This document shows, one piece after another, positions 62,612 to 64,000 of a DNA stretch of 64,000 nt. Positions within the stretch are counted from its first letter, which is position 1. The number at the start of each line of letters is the position of its first letter. The position numbers and the translations under genes are program-made. This DNA is from Facklamia lactis. Its GTDB lineage: Bacteria > Bacillota > Bacilli > Lactobacillales > Aerococcaceae. A model generated the notes under the pieces. That model searched no databases. It was not told the origin of the DNA and worked only from the letters and a program-made list of their open reading frames with translations. The DNA lies in NCBI RefSeq assembly GCF_015863205.1, contig NZ_JACBXQ010000001.1, positions 248,001 through 312,000 on the forward strand. Direction: 5' to 3'.

Positions 62612-62625
62612 AGAAAGCGTTTTCT
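62612..62625. promoter_or_regulatory. cre-like palindrome (possible CcpA site)
   Basis: AGAAAGCGTTTTCT has the AAAGCGTTTTC core of catabolite-responsive elements, but the outer T and A of the consensus are swapped. It lies about 75 bp upstream of the exporter -35. Confidence 0.45.
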
Positions 62626-62820
62626 ATCTGTGTCTCTTCTATTCTATCATATTAAAAATCAAATGATCAATTGCTTTTTGTAATGAAATAACTATCCATT
62701 TACCATTAAGTTAATTGGGAAGAGAAAAATGGAGGCCCAAAATTATTTCTGCTTTTTTTGACAACAAAAATAAAATCATTACCCGTAAAAGATCTTCATA
62801 AAAAATTTCCATTAATAAAA

Positions 62821-62856
62821 AATAAACCTGCTCCCTTTAGAGGGAACAGGTTTATT
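62821..62856 (-). terminator. Terminator after rodA
   Basis: AATAAACCTG-x-TCCCT pairs with AGGGA-x-CAGGTTTATT around a 4-nt loop, with one internal mismatch. A TTTTTT run follows on the minus strand. It abuts the rodA stop. Confidence 0.9.
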
Positions 62857-64000
62857 TTATTGAAAGCTAAAAGAATCTTCATTAGAAAACATGTAGGATC
62901 GGTGATGATACCGCATTGAAAGGATTAAGCCCACACCTATCATGTTGGAGATAATGGCGGAACCACCTTGTGAGATAAATGGCAATGGAACCCCTGTAAT
63001 AGGTAATAGTCCAATCGTCATCCCTACGTTTTCCAGTACGTGGAATAAGATCATGGAAATAACTCCTGCCGCAATATAAGTATAATACTCATTTTGCGTT
63101 TCAAAGCATGTCTGAACCATCTGATAAATTAAAATAAAATACACTACCAGAATAAATGAAGCTCCTACAAAGCCAAAATTTTCGCCAATCGTGGTAAAGA
63201 TAAAGTCAGACTCCCGAACCGGAACAGGAACTTCCGTTACACCAAATCCTTTACCTGTTAATTGACCGGATCCAATTGCTAAAATTGACTGGACTAATTG
63301 GTATCCATCTCCACTCGTATCTTCAAATGGATTGAGCCAAGTTGTGACCCGGCTTAATTGGTAAGGTTTAAAACCAATTTTTAATAGAATATCTGGGAAA
63401 TAGGCCGCCAAGACAATCAAGCCGCCTCCAAAGATTACGGCAAATAGGAAGGCAGGAAGTAAGATTTTCCAAGAAACACCTGATAAAAGAATTACCCCTG
63501 CTACGATCGATAACATAACCAAGTTAGTCCCTAAGTCATTCTGTAATTGAACTAAAATAAAAACTGGCATTGCAGCAGCTAAAACTTTCCCAATCAAGAC
63601 TACATCGGTTTTTAAGTTACGATTAGTCGTCTGATTATTATGAGTGGTAATAATCCTTGATAAGAAAATAATTAATGCTGGTTTCATTAATTCTGATGGC
63701 TGAAAAGATAAAGGCCCAATAGAAAACCATGATTTAGCCCCCGTTAAAGCAGCCGTCTCCCTATCGTGAAAAAGTAAGACGAGAAAGAGTAGCAATAAAC
63801 CAACGCCATAGAGAATCATCGATAGTTTCCAGTATTGCTCACTATCAAATTGCATCACAATAATAACGACTAAAGCCCCTACTGCATACCACAGGGCTTG
63901 TTGTAAAGTTGGCATCATCCCCTGATTCTGAATGCCCGCTGTAGTTGCATAGACAATGACAATTCCAAGTAAACATAAAATTAATACCGTTAAAATAATT
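62857..64000 (-). CDS. rodA: SEDS-family peptidoglycan glycosyltransferase RodA (partial, 5' end beyond window)
   Basis: RodA polymerises glycan strands in the elongation complex with a class B PBP. The frame is open to base 64000, so the internal ATG at 63918 is not the start: upstream codons encode a first membrane helix (TVLILCLLGIVIVYATTAG). Family blocks follow: GAKSWFSIGPLSFQPSELMK, QNDLGTNLVML, VRESDFIFTTIGENFGFVG and ITGVPLPFISQGGSAIISNM. The C-terminus is short (YMFSNEDSFSFQ), favouring RodA over FtsW. Visible length is 380 codons; few residues should be missing. Confidence 0.92.
   Translation of the reverse strand, partial: IILTVLILCLLGIVIVYATTAGIQNQGMMPTLQQALWYAVGALVVIIVMQFDSEQYWKLSMILYGVGLLLLFLVLLFHDRETAALTGAKSWFSIGPLSFQPSELMKPALIIFLSRIITTHNNQTTNRNLKTDVVLIGKVLAAAMPVFILVQLQNDLGTNLVMLSIVAGVILLSGVSWKILLPAFLFAVIFGGGLIVLAAYFPDILLKIGFKPYQLSRVTTWLNPFEDTSGDGYQLVQSILAIGSGQLTGKGFGVTEVPVPVRESDFIFTTIGENFGFVGASFILVVYFILIYQMVQTCFETQNEYYTYIAAGVISMILFHVLENVGMTIGLLPITGVPLPFISQGGSAIISNMIGVGLILSMRYHHRSYMFSNEDSFSFQ

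Larger units (their letters stand above)
62438..62820. other. Long non-coding region upstream of the ABC exporter gene
   Basis: About 380 AT-rich bases between the exporter and the rodA terminator. They contain the exporter promoter (62510-62537) and a cre-like palindrome (62612-62625). I found no open frame with a ribosome site above 20 codons on either strand, and no clear repeat. Confidence 0.6.

Noticed and set aside
62701-62820. A gene or mobile-element remnant upstream of the cre-like site
   Set aside because: All frames on both strands are broken every few codons and no terminal repeats or recognisable motifs are present.
62857-63918. rodA as a complete 353-residue gene starting at ATG 63918
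   Set aside because: The frame stays open to the window edge and encodes a hydrophobic first helix, so the gene is longer and cut by the edge.
1-64000. CRISPR arrays, prophage, insertion sequences, tRNA or rRNA genes
   Set aside because: No regularly spaced repeats, integrase, transposase, terminal inverted repeats, cloverleaf or rRNA-like stretches were seen.

Overview
This window is a stretch of core chromosome from a low-GC Gram-positive bacterium, most likely a member of the Lactobacillales. The evidence is the AT-rich DNA, AGGAGG-type ribosome binding sites, an oppDFBCA peptide-transport order like that of lactococci, a paired PP2C phosphatase and PASTA kinase, paired RuvAB and MutSL genes with no spore genes, and CGAAC-N4-GTTCG (LexA/DinR-type) SOS operators. 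An Aerococcaceae/Carnobacteriaceae-like origin is my guess and is not proved. Nearly every gene lies on the minus strand. The exceptions are rpmB, a YolD-like gene, rpsT and a C26 peptidase. The genes at both edges are cut: queA at the left and rodA at the right.

Layout, left to right (minus-strand transcription runs right to left). Positions 1-8235 hold a repair unit: ymdB-mutS-mutL-msrB-ruvA-ruvB-queA. Positions 8366-15344 hold rny, recA and cinA (recA has a perfect SOS box), pgsA-rodZ, and ftsY. Positions 15359-22122 hold a Cof hydrolase, smc and rnc. Between Cof and smc sits a small cassette with its own signals: an HD-domain nucleotidase gene and a decayed CYTH (class IV adenylate cyclase-like) gene. 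Positions 22259-33609 hold oppDFBCA, acpP-plsX, recG, fakA and asp23. Positions 33815-44863 hold rpmB, then thiN-rpe-rsgA, pknB-stp-rsmB-fmt-priA, and rpoZ-gmk. Positions 45057-50498 hold the SOS-controlled YolD-like gene, a ThiT-like membrane protein with RNase J2, then pnp and rpsO. Positions 50659-55102 hold a folate operon (folP-folB-folK-folE-folC plus a Nudix gene) behind a THF riboswitch. Positions 55130-64000 hold uvrB, rpsT, a Ddh-like gene, holA, a C26 peptidase, a lone ABC exporter and rodA.

Several systems are unusually complete. The folate operon carries its promoter, aptamer, terminator and every pterin-branch step if the Nudix enzyme is the dihydroneopterin triphosphate pyrophosphatase. 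RNA decay is represented by RNase Y, RNase J2, PNPase and RNase III, and a long hairpin in the pnp leader is a candidate autoregulatory site. DNA repair is represented by MutSL, RuvAB, RecA, RecG, PriA, UvrB and an SOS regulon signature at two loci.

No CRISPR array, prophage, insertion sequence, tRNA or rRNA gene was seen. The most interesting items are a triple-operator SOS promoter in front of a stand-alone YolD-like gene, a diaminopimelate-dehydrogenase relative that has lost its cofactor and substrate residues, the THF riboswitch, the HD/CYTH cassette, and an OppA with no lipobox cysteine.
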